Of a stretch of 64,000 bases of DNA, positions 12,225-23,505 are shown piece after piece (position 1 is the first letter of the stretch; each line of letters starts with the position of its first letter). The stretch comes from Massariosphaeria phaeospora (taxonomy: Eukaryota; Ascomycota; Dothideomycetes; Pleosporales), in assembly GCA_011032825.1 (NCBI GenBank), contig JAADJZ010000040.1:209771-273770 (forward strand), given 5' to 3'. Below the pieces are notes generated by a model. That model was given only the letters and a program-made list of their open reading frames with translations, ran no database searches and was not told where the DNA came from. Made by a program: the position numbers and the translations under genes.

Positions 12225-13888
12225 ATGAGCATGCAGTGGGATCCACTGCTTGGCTTCAGTGCGCTCTTTGGAGCAGTGCAGGCGCTGGACTGTTCGCCTT
12301 CAGCCATCCAGTCCGCTCTGCCATCGAACGCAAACGTCAATTTCGCATACCCCCTTCAGGCCGGTTCCACATTCGAAGTGCCAGAAGGCGACACTGGCTA
12401 CCCAACGAACCCAGTAGAACTTCCGGCATTGTGTGCTGTCTCGGTTCAGGTTGAGTCAATTGGAGATTCCACATATGGGTTTGGACTGTTTTTACCCGAA
12501 GACTGGAATGGGCGGTTTCTAGCGGTCGGCAATGGAGGTGTCGCAGGTGGTGTCAATTGGCTGGACATGGTGAGTGAGGTCAAGTTCTGTTATTTTCAAC
12601 ATCTAACGACTTTCAGGGACCGGGTACCCGCTACGGATTTGCTACCATGTCGACCGATACTGGACACAACTCCTCCATGATTGACGGTAGCTGGGCGTAC
12701 AAGCAACCCGAAAAGATCGAAAATTGGGGCCACCTTGCCATGCACGGTTCCGTCGTCACCGCAAAAGGCATAACAGCCGCCTACTACGGGAAAGACATTT
12801 CTTTCAATTATTATGCCGGCTGCTCCACGGGCGGTCGTCAAGGACTCAAGGAAGCGGAAAGATACCCAGAAGACTTCGACGGCATCATTGCCGGAGCTCC
12901 GGCTTGGTGGACTTCTCGCCTGCAGACATGGACCGTCAAGACTGCATTATACAATCTACCAACCACCGCGGACTACCACATCCCGCCAGCGCTCTTCCCA
13001 GTCATCGCAAAAGAAGTGCTCAAACAATGCGATCCCCAAGACGGTCTCATCGATACCATCATTTCCGACCCCACTGGCTGCAACTTCCGTCCTGAAGAAC
13101 TTCTCTGCGGCGCAAACAGCACAGATGCCAGCTGCCTCACCTCTCCGCAGATCTCAACCCTCTACAAATTCTACACCGACTCCGTCGGCGGAAACCAAAC
13201 CTTTCTCTTCCCACACGTTAATCTCGGCTCGGAGAATCTCTGGTTCATCATGTTCGGCGCCGCCCCAAACCCGCTTGGAACAGAGTACCCGCGGTATTTC
13301 CTGGGTCTCGGGCCGGACTGGTCGCCCTACGATCTCAACGAAGACGTCCAGCGTCTGGCCGACCTAGATCCTGGCGACGCGACCGTCAAATACGACCTCT
13401 CAGCCTTCCACGGCAAAGGCGGCAAGATCCTCTCCTACCACGGCATGTCCGACGCGCTGATCCCCACCGGCTCCTTGACATACTTCTACAACCAAGTACA
13501 CCGCACGCTGAAGCCGCGCGGCATCGAGCTCGATTCTTTTTTCCGCGCGTTTCTGGTCCCCGGCATGGGCCACTGCTCCGGCACGTTTCCGAGCACGAAT
13601 GCGCCGTGGTACTTTGCCGGGCCGAACCAGGCGCCGAGTCTGGGTCCCGCGGTGCATGGGGTTCCTGGGTTTGAGGACAAGGACCATGATGTCCTGCTCG
13701 CGATGATGGCGTGGGTGGAGGAAGGGGATGCGCCGGAGCGGATTGTTGCGACCAAGTATGTGGACGAGACGAGTCATGATGCGGTCATGCGGCAGCGGCC
13801 GCTGTGCATGTATCCGAAACAGGCGAAATATGAGGGGAGTGGGGATGTAGATGACGCGAGCAGCTGGGAGTGTAAGTTGTTGTATTAG
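12225..13888 (+). CDS. Secreted tannase/feruloyl esterase family protein
   Basis: An alpha/beta-hydrolase that cleaves ester bonds of gallate (tannins) or hydroxycinnamates (plant cell wall). Two exons, 12225-12569 and 12617-13888, with a 47-bp intron, give 538 residues, the normal family size. The first about 22 residues form a signal peptide ending GAVQA before LDCS. Seen: GNGGVAGGVNW, STDTGHNSS, the nucleophile elbow CSTGGRQG, the acid region HGMSDALIP and the catalytic His region PGMGHCSG. The Cys next to Ser and the Cys next to His match the disulfide typical of the family. Several N-glycosylation sequons occur. The frame also opens with a TTG upstream, but ATG 12225 is preferred. Tannase versus feruloyl esterase cannot be decided from sequence. 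Confidence 0.94.
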
Positions 13889-14649
13889 TGCCGTTGCTGG
13901 ACGTCCATATATTCTAGAAAAGACTGGCATGTTATAGTGTATCTATCTAATCATCTAGAGTTGCATCTTCAGCTATACCTAAATTCTAACCTCTGGCTCT
14001 AGTTGTCTTTGGAAAACAAAGCCTTCTCCATGACAGTACTCGGCAGGAACCGCGTCTCAACATGGTACCTATCCTGTGTGGATGTCAACGCTCGGCGATA
14101 TCGGACCACTGCCACCGACTAGGCTCCAACTGTGCGACTTGAGCTCGAGCTCCGGGGGCGGGGTATTTAGGCCAGGGAGCTAATGGTGGGGCAGTGACAG
14201 TTCTCCAAATCAGACCAGTTCCGTTCCGTCTCGTCTCGAGCGTCTCGACCATCTCGAAGTCGAAGTCGAAGTTGTTCTTTATCAAGGCAAAACTAGACTA
14301 CCGTGTTGCTGCTGTAGACAGGCCATGTATCAGGGTTGATTCTGGTGTAGTGAGTCGCTGAACCTATCTCCCCATCTGTCTACTTATTTGTTCCGAATTG
14401 GCAAGAGTTGCAGCGGCTCGGAACGACACGAAACGACACGTACTTCTAGTGTAAGGATATCCGGACCGACTTATACGTGGGCAAGATACTCCCTCCTCCA
14501 GATGTGCGCGTTTGGATATTTCCGAACTGACTGTCGATGTAAAGGGCACTGCCAACCCCCTAAATTCTTACGCGCCCATCATACTCCTCGTTCCTCCCGA
14601 ACATCCATCTCAAGCAGAGTTCAAACCAAACCAAACCAAATCAACCACC
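13889..14649. other. Intergenic, no gene seen
   Basis: A 761-bp spacer before the DUF3500 gene. It contains a short GAAGTC-type triplet array near 14258-14272 and no recognisable gene. Confidence 0.5.
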
Positions 14650-16166
14650 ATGTCCTCCAGCGCCCACCAACCCACCGCCTCGGCCTCGACCTCGACCTCG
14701 ACCTCCACCTTCCGCGCCCACCTCCCCTCCCTCACAACCCCCCGCTTCACCACCGCCGCCCAGCAATCCCCCCTAGAATACGCCGCCTTCTTCCGCACGC
14801 ACCACGCGCCGCCATGGCTGTACAATCTAACCCAGACGTGGGAGACGCTATACCGCGAGCCGTTCCACGGGCTGACGAGCGACGGGACAGTGCGGCCGGG
14901 CTTGTTCGAGGCGCGCGACGAGAGCGTCGATATTGAGGGCGTGGTGGCGCGGGCGCAGGACATGTTGGAGGCGTTGGGAGAGGAGGGCAGAGAGAAGGTG
15001 GCGTTTGGGGTGGGGGCGAGGGAGTGGAGGGCGTGGTCGAATCCGGAGATGTTGTTGAGGCCGTTGGGGGTCAGGTTAGAGGATGGTATGTATGCGGGTG
15101 GGTGGGTGTCTGTCGCTAGACGTTTGTCTGTATGACGCTGGACTGCTCTTCTACATCTACTTTTCCACTTCCTTCCCCTTCCTCTTCCGTCCTCTGCCTT
15201 CCCCTCCATCACTGACCGAACTGTAACCCACCCCAACTCCGCCTTCCCTCCCCTCAACTCTCCCCTCGCTAACAGTCACCTCTCACCCACCCAGTCCCCC
15301 CATCCACCACCTTCTCCATCCACCGCCTAATCGCCGCCTCGCTCTCCCCCGAAGGCTACGCCAAAGCCGTCTCCGCCATGCGCATCAACGACTTCCTCGG
15401 CACCCTCGTCTCGCTCCCCCGCATCCTCAACCAGCACTCCTACAACTTCCTGCTCTTCGGCACGCCGTCTTCATCCCCCTCCTCGCCCTGGGGCTGGCTG
15501 CTCTACGGCCACCACCTCTGCCTCTCCGTCTTCTTCCGCGGGCCGCAACTCGTCATCTCGCCGACCTTCACGGGCGCCGAGCCCAACGCCATCGACGCGG
15601 GCGAATTCGCCGGCACGCAGATCCTGCACCGCGAGTGCGAGCTCGGGCTGCGCTTGATGCAGTCGCTCACGCCCGCGCAGCAGAAAACCGCGCAGGTGTA
15701 TGAGAAGATGCGCGACGACCGCATGCGCCAGACTGGCGACCTTCTCACCGACCGCTGGAACCAGGATGACCAGCGCCACCTGTGCGGCGCCTTCCGCGAC
15801 AACCGCGTCGTGCCGTCCGAAGGCGTGTGTGTATCGTCCCTGACCTCTGCCCAGCGCAGCCTCGTGCTCGACATCTGCGCCGAGTTCCTGTTGTACTTGC
15901 CGACGCCGTCGCGCCACCTCAAGCTCGACGACATCGAGCGGCACTTCGCCGAGACGTATTTCTGCTGGATTGGCGGCTACGGCGACGACGATGCGTTCTA
16001 CTACCGCATTCAGAGCCCCGTTATTGTCTGCGAGTTTGACCACCATTCGGGCGTGTTTTTGGCGAATGAGGAGCCGGCGCGGTTTCATACGCATACGATT
16101 GTGCGGACGCCGAATGCGGGGGATTACGGGCAGGCGATTAGGGGGGAGGGCGAGAAGCTGGAGTGA
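14650..16166 (+). CDS. DUF3500 family protein
   Basis: Two exons, 14650-15085 and 15295-16166, with a 209-bp intron, the longest confirmed in this window, give 435 residues. The ATG at 14650 is chosen because it follows a CAACC context and begins a Ser/Thr/Ala-rich leader. The join LEDVPPSTTFSIHRL restores the reading frame. Seen: NQHSYNFLLFGTPS, WGWLLYGHHLCLSVF, FTGAEPNAIDAG, a conserved Trp/Gly patch and the C-terminal EFDHHSGVFLANEE with ARFHTHTIVRTP. These match the DUF3500 family, which is widespread in fungi and bacteria. The conserved His/Asp/Glu residues suggest an enzyme, but no reaction is established. No signal peptide or membrane segment is evident. The family call is fairly secure; the role is unknown. 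Confidence 0.85.
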
Positions 16167-16490
16167 GGAGGATGGGGGAAGGTAGGATGGACAAGGAGGA
16201 GTTTGGGACGGGTGGGGATATAGTTCAACACCGGTTCCCCTCTATGGTCGAGCTACTTGTCTACTATACGACATAACAGGGATTACGAATGATTAAGATA
16301 CATACTGATGAATGCGAAGGAAGAAAAAGTTGCGCAGACTCCAGACTCTGAAGCCGTTGCCCTAGCCAGGCAGATACGGGCGTGATGTGTACGCCAGTCA
16401 AACCCTCTTGACGCCGTGCCGAAACGGAATGATGTGTTTGACCTGGAGTGGAAATACGGTAGTGATACGGGCGTCCGGGCCAGTAACCAC
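16167..16490. other. Intergenic, convergent 3' ends
   Basis: A 324-bp spacer between the DUF3500 stop and the transporter stop. Nothing beyond presumed 3' UTRs is visible. Confidence 0.55.
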
Positions 16491-18514
16491 CTAAACGGTT
16501 TTGAGCTCGGCGCTCTTCTCGTCAACCGAACCATCCACGCTCTTGTCCCCCACGACAGCTTCAACCTCTTTCACTTTCTTCTCACCCCCAATCTTATGCC
16601 ACCCGAGCCCCAGAGTAGAAAAGGCCCCAAGTATCGCACAAGCCGTTGGAAGCCACTGTTGCCTGTTAGCGCCCCATCACACCGGGTCTGGTACCTGAAC
16701 TCACGAAAGTTTGCGCCAAAGCCTGATTGTACGCCAACACCACCCCTTGCACGTCTTCCGGAGCAACCAGGCGGAAAATCTCGGTGGCGCCCGACTGCAC
16801 GACCTTCTGCGCGTCGACGTGTGGCGCGAATTCAGCGAGCGCGGAGCGCAAGCCGTTGATGAAGACGGTCTTGGCCATGCAGTTCACGATGGTGCCGCCG
16901 AAGTACTGGAAAAACAGGATGTTGGCGTTCGCATATGGGAATTCGTCTGCTGGTAGGTAGGATTGGACTGCGAGAAGTGGCTGGTACGGATTAGTAGGGA
17001 AATGGGTTGGGGGAGGGGGGTTATAGTACCATTTGCATGGCAATGCCCCGGCCTGTTCCGGCGAGGATCTGATATCCAATCCATTCGCCAGAGGATGTGG
17101 ACGGGGTGAAGGTGGTCATGAGACCGGAGCCGATGGCGGTAGCGGCGTGGCCGGCGAGTGCCCAGACTGGGGCGTAGGGGATGGTTTTCACTGGACGCGA
17201 GTTTTAGCCACGAAATTTATGGCAACGAGTACTTACGTAGTAGCGTGCAGAAGACGCCCGTCACGATCCATGTGATACACGTTGGCAGAGACATGACACC
17301 GCTCTTCTCCGGGCCCGCGCCCTTGACCACCTGGAACCAGAGCGGCAGGTACCACTGTATCATCAAGTACGCGCCACCCTCAAAGAACGCCGTCAGGCAC
17401 GCACAAAAGACGACGGGCTTCATCATGATCGACGGAGGAATCAGGGACCGCTCCTTGTAGTATGATATCCAGCCCAAGAACACGCCGAACACGACCATGG
17501 ATACGACCAGCAGCGCAATGATCGTCGCCGATTTCCATGCGTATTTGGTTCCACCCCAGCTGATGGCCAGCATCAACATGGTGCAGGCCGGCACGAAGAG
17601 CGTGAGCCCGACGAGGTCGAGTTTGCGGTGGATCTGGCGAACGACGGATAGTGCGGGTGCTTTCTCGACTTGTTCGGGGATCCGCTGCGTAAGGAAGATG
17701 AACGCGATGGCGCCGATCGGGGGTAGGAAGACCCAGATGCCTATTGGAGACGTTAGTTTTGAGCTCTATAGCAGTAGACGTAAATGTGGTAGAACTAGAC
17801 AGAACTTACACCATCGCCAGCCCAAGTGCTCGGTGATCGTGCCCCCTACTAGTGGCCCTGCTACAGCTCCGAATCCGACCAAGATTGATGCAAGAGATAG
17901 CAACTGGGCACGCAGGTGAGGCGCGACGGCAGCAACGATCATTACGCTGCTGCCATTGAACAGTCCAGCAGCACCAAGTCCAGCAACTGCGCGACCCGCA
18001 ATGAAGGCGACACTTGACTTCGCCAAGGCGCTGATGAGGGTTCCAACTGCGACAATGCTCAAGAACGTGAGGAACGTTGACTAGATTAAATTAGCACTTG
18101 TGCCCAGTTCTGGTGGAGAAAAAGTGTACCTTTACGCGGAAGACGCTATAGATCTGGCCAGTCACTGGCTGAAAAGCGCACCTGCATAGGTTCGTTAGTT
18201 GGAATAGACAAGCCTTGTCAAGTCCATTATACTCACATTAGAAGTAAGTACGCCGTGCTGTACCAATCGACATCTTCGAGAGTTCCAAAGTACGTCGTGA
18301 TAGACGGTGTAGCCTTGGTCGCGTCAGCATTGCAGTCCAACAAACGAGAGTGTCGACATACCGTCCCCAAAACGCTCGTGTATAGAACAATAATGATAGC
18401 ATTTAGAGCCAAAGCAGAGAACAAAATGACCAAACGGAATCCTGTGACGTATTGATGGCCGTCGAGACTGGGTGCAGCAGCCTTCTCGCTCGTCTTTGGC
18501 TTGCGTCCGAACAT
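16491..18514 (-). CDS. MFS drug/metabolite efflux pump, DHA2-type
   Basis: Proton-coupled exporter of the major facilitator superfamily in the plasma membrane. I reconstruct eight exons: 18514-18362, 18313-18237, 18181-18130, 18080-17810, 17740-17237, 17190-17030, 16980-16705 and 16655-16491, giving 552 residues. Every join keeps the frame. Membrane-segment features include VILFSALALNAIIIVLYTSVLG, STAYLLLMCAFQPVTGQIYSVF, the antiporter motif C region GAVAGPLVGGTITEHLGWRW, and TGRGIAMQM before PLLAVQSYL. Length and layout fit 14-helix DHA2 transporters such as fungal toxin or fluconazole-type pumps. The C-terminus is a charged Lys/Glu/Val tail. Intron 1 ends in an unusual AAG acceptor. It is divergent from a Zn2Cys6 regulator 515 bp away, a common arrangement for an inducible pump. 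Confidence 0.92.
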
Positions 18515-18566
18515 TGTGAAAGAAACGAATGTAGAGGAAGCGAAGTGAAGTGTTGAGAAATGTAAA

Positions 18567-18574
18567 AATTTATA
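18567..18574 (-). promoter_or_regulatory. TATA box for the MFS transporter
   Basis: The minus strand reads TATAAATT about 55 bp upstream of the ATG at 18514, in the spacer shared with the regulator gene. Confidence 0.5.
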
Positions 18575-19029
18575 TGCTGTTTATACCTGTAGATATCAGG
18601 CAACATGGCTAGGAGAAATACAATACCACGGTGCTTCACAAGCTGGGAGTAAAGAAACGTCCAAGTGCGGTTTAGTGCATCTGGGAAGTATGAAACGAGG
18701 CCAACACCGCACGGAAAAGTAGTTAGTTGTAGGTACATTGGCAGTACTGACTGTCAAGAGCTATTCCGGAAAGTCGCCTGTTTACTGCAAGGCGTCGCTG
18801 TATATGCCAGGCTAGGTGTTGTTCACGCGATGTTCGCTGTGGACAGAAAGGTTATTGTAGATATGGAAGTTGTGTCGTGGGGGCGAGAATGCCAGGGCAC
18901 CGTGCGACGCACTAAGCTCACTGCGTCTGTTTTTAACCGTTATTATCGGCGGAAGGCTCTGCGCCGTAGAACGATACACTCCCAGCAAGAAAACGAGTGC
19001 CCCTTCTCCTCTTCATCGTACCCACAATA

Positions 19030-20831
19030 ATGCCCATATATTCAGTTCCCAGGCTCAAAGCCTGCGATAACTGCGCGAAAGCCAAGATCAAATGCGATCC
19101 CGACACCAGTTGGACAAAATGCAAGAGGTGAGCAGATCGCGCGTCGCCTTGGAGATTGCTGAGTCACCCACAGGTGCTGTATTCAAGGCCTGGAATGCGT
19201 CTTGAGAGAGCCCGTCCAGCGGAAACGACGAAAACTGTATCCGGAGGCCGAGAGTATGTCTGTCGCGCAGGTCTCTGTGATTGGCGGGACTTCTGCGTTC
19301 TCGCTGCAGGAGCTAATGCGCGGCATTGAGTATTATCATGGTTCCTTGGCCGCGTACTTTCCTTTCATGGCGCTTTCCAGCACACAGCAGGCCTGTAGTG
19401 AGTTCGTCGAAGAGAAACCATTCCTATGCAAGGTGCTTGCAATGTTGGGATGTACTCCCAACCGAGAAAGACGGCGCGAACTTGCTGTGCAATGCAGGCA
19501 ACACCTGACCACCCATGCATTGCAGGTGGGAACGAAATCGCTTGACTTACTCCAGGGCCTGCTAGTGATGATATACTGGCAAGTGCCCCTCTTCAGCCCC
19601 TCTTCAGAAGGGCGTAGCTAGCTCCAAAACTAACCGGTTCTGTAGGTATCATTACCAAAACGAGTTGCCAATGCAGAGGATTGTATACATACACCTCTGT
19701 ATGTCTATGGTCGTCGACCTAGGGTTGAGCAAATCCCCTTTCCAGAGAACGCGTTTGAAAAAGCCGTCAGACACTGCGAATGGTTACGAAGTTGACATGG
19801 AAGGCGTCGTCAACCACAACTTAGAAGAGAAGCGAGCCTTGCTCGGGTGTTTCTTTATTTCTTCGCTGTACGCACTCTCATATTTTTATAAGGCGTAGCT
19901 AACACCGACAACATAGCGCGATGAACATGGACGCTATGCGTTTCTCAGAGTACATGGAAGACTGCACAGAAGATCTGGAGAAAAGTCAGCTTCCGTCTGA
20001 TCAAGAGCTAGCGCGCATGGTACGCTTACGCCAACTTTTTGAAGAGTTCGAGGCTGCTCGACGGTCGCTCGCCCAGGAACGTCGACGAAGAGCAGCGTTT
20101 GTTCTTCCTGAGGTTACTAGTCCCGTGCACTTCGTCGGGTTTTGGGAAGAACGAATCGATGAGTACTGGCGCCATGTGCCGGAGGCCTCCAAAACAGGTA
20201 AAGATATAGCCTCGAAGGGAACGATCGCTGACAGAAGTTAGATTTCTTGCGCAGCAAGTACGACCATATCAGGTTATGTCTCTTTGAGATATGTCTCGAA
20301 GAATCAATGTTCGACTCCACTTTAGAGCGTTTAGTCATACTCCAGAAGTGCCTTACAACAGTAAAGTCACAACTGGAACAATATCTCTTCTCAGATTGTT
20401 TCGGCCCGCCTACAATGCTGGTTTTGCCGCACCATTACTTCCATGAGTCCAACCACGCTATGTATGTGGCAATCCAGTTATGGTTACTCAAATGCGAAGG
20501 CTGGTCTCGCCAACAGGTCCAGCACGATCTCAACTTGGTCAAGGTCATTGAGACGGCTACCCAATGGGTGGAGCGGTTACGAGAATTTATGCCATACCAG
20601 GCGATTCCGGAGTTTTTCATCCTGATGCAACCAGTTGGATATGCGATTAAGAAATGGTACGATGCCAGATTGCAGAAACTGGAGGAAGAGGAGTCCGTCC
20701 TGAGTCAAATGGATCCACCTGGTCAGGCGGAAAACGAGGTCGAGTTTGAGAGTTTCTGGGGTCAGTTCATGAATCCAGACGATAGCGTGTGGCTCCAGAG
20801 TCTCCTCGACGAATCGACGTCGTTTGGGTAG
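19030..20831 (+). CDS. Zn2Cys6 fungal transcription factor
   Basis: A nuclear regulator with an N-terminal zinc cluster. Five exons, 19030-19127, 19174-19578, 19646-19867, 19917-20197 and 20242-20831, give 531 residues. The cluster has Cys at residues 12, 15, 22, 31, 34 and 41 (spacing 2-6-8-2-6), with the basic stretch AKAKIKC between them, followed by QRKRRK. The first intron interrupts the cluster. Intron 2 uses a GC donor (GCAAGT, 19579) with a TAG acceptor; only this choice joins VMIYW to YHYQNELPMQR in frame. The middle-homology-like part shows MSMVVDLGLSK and LLGCFFISSLAMNMD; the C-terminus has an acidic segment. The gene is divergent from the MFS pump, suggesting local control of that pump. 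The family call is very safe. Confidence 0.93.
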
Positions 20832-22752
20832 ATACCGAGCGGAGGAGGCTCCTTGCTCGAGTCCGCGGTGTACCTACATACAGAAATGGGCATTTTGAGG
20901 GATTGGTCCTTGTACTGGCTCTCTGCGCCATAGCATGTCACGCCAGATACAACATATCTTTGTACGAGAGGCTGAATTTGATGACCCTTATTGCAGAATT
21001 GCGAGAGGTGTCCGCTGGGGTGTCGAGGCGTGCTGCGAGCTCGCGGTGCACGTTGCGTATCGCGAGATACATTCTGATAGCTGCGATGACTCCTAGTGTA
21101 AACTTCTGGATTCTTGAATTGCGCGAGCACCAGCTGGCGATCGGCAGGATGACGAAGGGGAAGCGATGTTTGAAATCCGGGTGGCGGGGGTGGCCCAAGC
21201 GTGGGCCGCCGTGTTTTCGGCAAGCCGCCGTGACCGCTCGCTCCTTTTCAACTCGACTCCACGCTGACACCATCCCAAGCCGCACCAGACTGTGTTTATC
21301 ACAGTCGCCATACAGAGAGTACCAGCTAGCTCACAGCCTAGATGAGGTGTCTCCCGACGGTCTCGATGAACGGGATTCAGCGTACCCACAGGGAACAGCC
21401 AGCACCTTGCAAAAAGCCCCGCAAGAGTTTTCAGCAGTGATGAGCAACTCTGGAAAGGTCCACGACAGGTTAGCTAATCACAGAGTCGCCAATTCGTCGT
21501 CTCAGAAGGGTTGTGGCTTTATTATATGGTACGCTCTGCCTCCTTATGCTGCATTTTCATTTTCAAAGCGCTACTCTGCCACAATAGAGTATGTGTGAGA
21601 TGGCCGGCCGCCAGAGATTCAAACCCTCTCTTCACCTGGCTTTTTTCCCGCTGGAAGCAGTCTGAAACCCTCGCCAGCTCGCTGAGCCCGACCAACAATG
21701 CACACCCATTCGAATCACATCTGCCGAGGTGGCTTCCATACAGTATGGCGCTCAAGGCGTGGGCGTCTCCTGCATGCAATGATCGTTTTTCTACATTAAA
21801 ACTGGATCCCAGCCAGTGGCATTGTCCCTTCATGAACACGTTTTACTGTCTACCCTATTGTAGTATCGTTCTGTGTTAACAGTGACGTAGGAACCACAGA
21901 ACTGTGATGGCAATCAAATTCCCCATGTTAGTTCTGGGGAATTACCATAGTCATTAAGCGAGGCATCTAGACGTGCGGAGTCGTGCAGCGTGGAGCTTTT
22001 CGATATTACGTCGCTACTTCTATTCGACGGCTAAAGGGCTCGCGGTAACCCAAGCCGATGAGCATTGTTACTCCGAGTAACTACGCCTCATTTTCTTGAG
22101 ACGTAGTGACCTGTTGTAGCTCACCGGCTTTCTCTCCAGATCGATGACCGAGAGCTGTTCCCTATCGTCTGCCTATGTGGAAGAGCGAATCGAGTGTCAA
22201 GAATACGGTGAAGATGGACCACTTGAAGAAATAATGTTTCATTTGTTTGATGCCCGTCTTCTCCCATCGAGGTTACGCCCGGGAAAGGGTCAAAACAACT
22301 CCGCGGTACCTGCATTTGTTCTCGGCAAACCAACCGCCGCCACCGGGCATAAGATTGAACGCACTATGGGAATCACTTTATCTGATGGCGACAACCTCTG
22401 ATGGTCTCGAATTGCTCGCCATTTTACATCCAACCATGACGCATAATGCGACTTGGTTGGCTGATGGATATATCCGCAACAACTTCTTCAAATTGGGTAT
22501 TTGCATGTAATATCTCTCCAGTATGGATTCAGAAGTAGCTACGCAGTTTTCGAAGTCTACGAAGCTGTGCCTCATCTGCAGTCCTAATACCCATGTCAGT
22601 ATCGCAACCTTTGGAAATGGCTTGCATAGTTTGATCACCAGAACATTGACACAATAATAGTATATAAAAACCGACTTTCAGGCCCCGTAAGTTACTCATC
22701 TTCAAATACTGAACCTTCGAAGCAATTCTCGTTCGGTTCGCTCACATCCTAC
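20832..22752. other. Intergenic, about 1.9 kb, no supported gene
   Basis: The longest frame (about 20789-21598) overlaps the end of the regulator gene and lacks any recognisable motif or codon pattern, so I do not call it. Around 22082-22109 there is a small hairpin (CTACG...TGAG...CGTAG). The right end contains the TATA box of the Pro-rich protein gene. Confidence 0.45.
22661..22670 (+). promoter_or_regulatory. TATA box for the Pro-rich secreted protein
   Basis: TATATAAAAA lies about 92 bp before the ATG at 22753 and is followed by a C/T-rich leader, as expected for a strongly expressed fungal gene. Confidence 0.6.
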
Positions 22753-23505
22753 ATGATGGGACCTTTCAGTGGAGTTTCACTCCTAGCCACTGCGCTTGTC
22801 AGCGTAGTCCACGCTCGTAAGTAGTCCTTCTCCTTCTCTAGGCTTTCCAAAGAAATTAACACCTTTGAAGAGAACGGGCCTTCATCTGGGATTAGCTCTC
22901 GTCCGCCTTTCACACTTCCTACGACCATACCAGTGCTCCCGTTCCCTCCCTCGACCCTTCCCAATGGCAGCGTATCAACTCCGGTCCCAGCCACTACGTT
23001 TCCTGGCATATCGGTTCCTGGCATCTCCGTTCCCACCACCCCAGTTACTGTTGTGATTCCGGGCGTTACGCTAGTTGTTCCGCCCATCGTGACTCCAAGC
23101 CCACCTCGGGTTACGAGCGTCTCTGCTTCGACCAGCGGCGGCCTTTCTCTGCCCGTTCCTACGCTTAGCATCCCCCGTCCCACAGGTTCATTCTCAGTCC
23201 CAAGCGGCGGATTCCCTCGCCCAACGCGAAGCTTTTCAGTCCCAAGTGGCGGCTTCCCGCGACCTACGAGGAGTTTCTCTTTTCCAGGCGTTCCCAGACC
23301 TACCGGCGGCTTCTCGTTTCCGCCTTTGCCCACCGACTTCCCACGACCGACTGGAGGATTCTCCTTCCCCAGCCTTAGCATTCCCCGCCCCACTGGACCA
23401 CGGCCAAGCCTTCCGTTGCCACCGCCAATTGTCACACCCCCCGTATTGTCACTGCCAGGTGTACCGGCCACTGCGACGACTCTGCTCACGAGGGCGAAGA
23501 ATTAG
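22753..23505 (+). CDS. Small secreted Pro/Ser/Gly-rich repeat protein
   Basis: Two exons, 22753-22816 and 22871-23505, with a 54-bp intron, give 232 residues (231 if the second of two adjacent ATGs is used). Exon 1 encodes a clean signal peptide, MMGPFSGVSLLATALVSVVHA. The AAG acceptor at 22868-22870 is the one that keeps the long downstream frame open; an alternative TAG acceptor upstream leads into a frame that stops at about 23056. The mature part is dominated by Pro, Ser, Gly, Val and Phe, with a repeat of about 13-14 residues built on PRPTxSFSxPSGGF, read about six times between about 23160 and 23400. There are no cysteines in the mature part. It resembles extracellular, possibly wall-associated, structural proteins; I recognise no named family. 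The splice model is inferred, but signal plus TATA plus open frame support a real gene. Confidence 0.68.
23160..23420 (+). repeat. Coding repeat, PRPTxSFSxP unit
   Basis: Degenerate tandem units of roughly 40 bp within exon 2 of the Pro-rich protein; two adjacent copies (near 23185-23270) are nearly identical at protein level (SVPSGGFPRPTRSF twice). Confidence 0.7.

Noticed and set aside
20789..21598. 269-codon open frame on the plus strand after the Zn2Cys6 regulator
   Set aside because: It overlaps the regulator's last exon in another frame, has no recognisable domain, and shows Arg/Ser-rich chance-frame composition.
21601..21640. GGTTTGAATC-like TPsiC-arm resemblance on the minus strand, possible tRNA
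   Set aside because: No acceptor stem, D-arm or anticodon arm could be folded around it.
22082..22109. Small hairpin that could be a terminator or RNA element
   Set aside because: About ten imperfect pairs only, with no adjacent gene end; such hairpins occur by chance.
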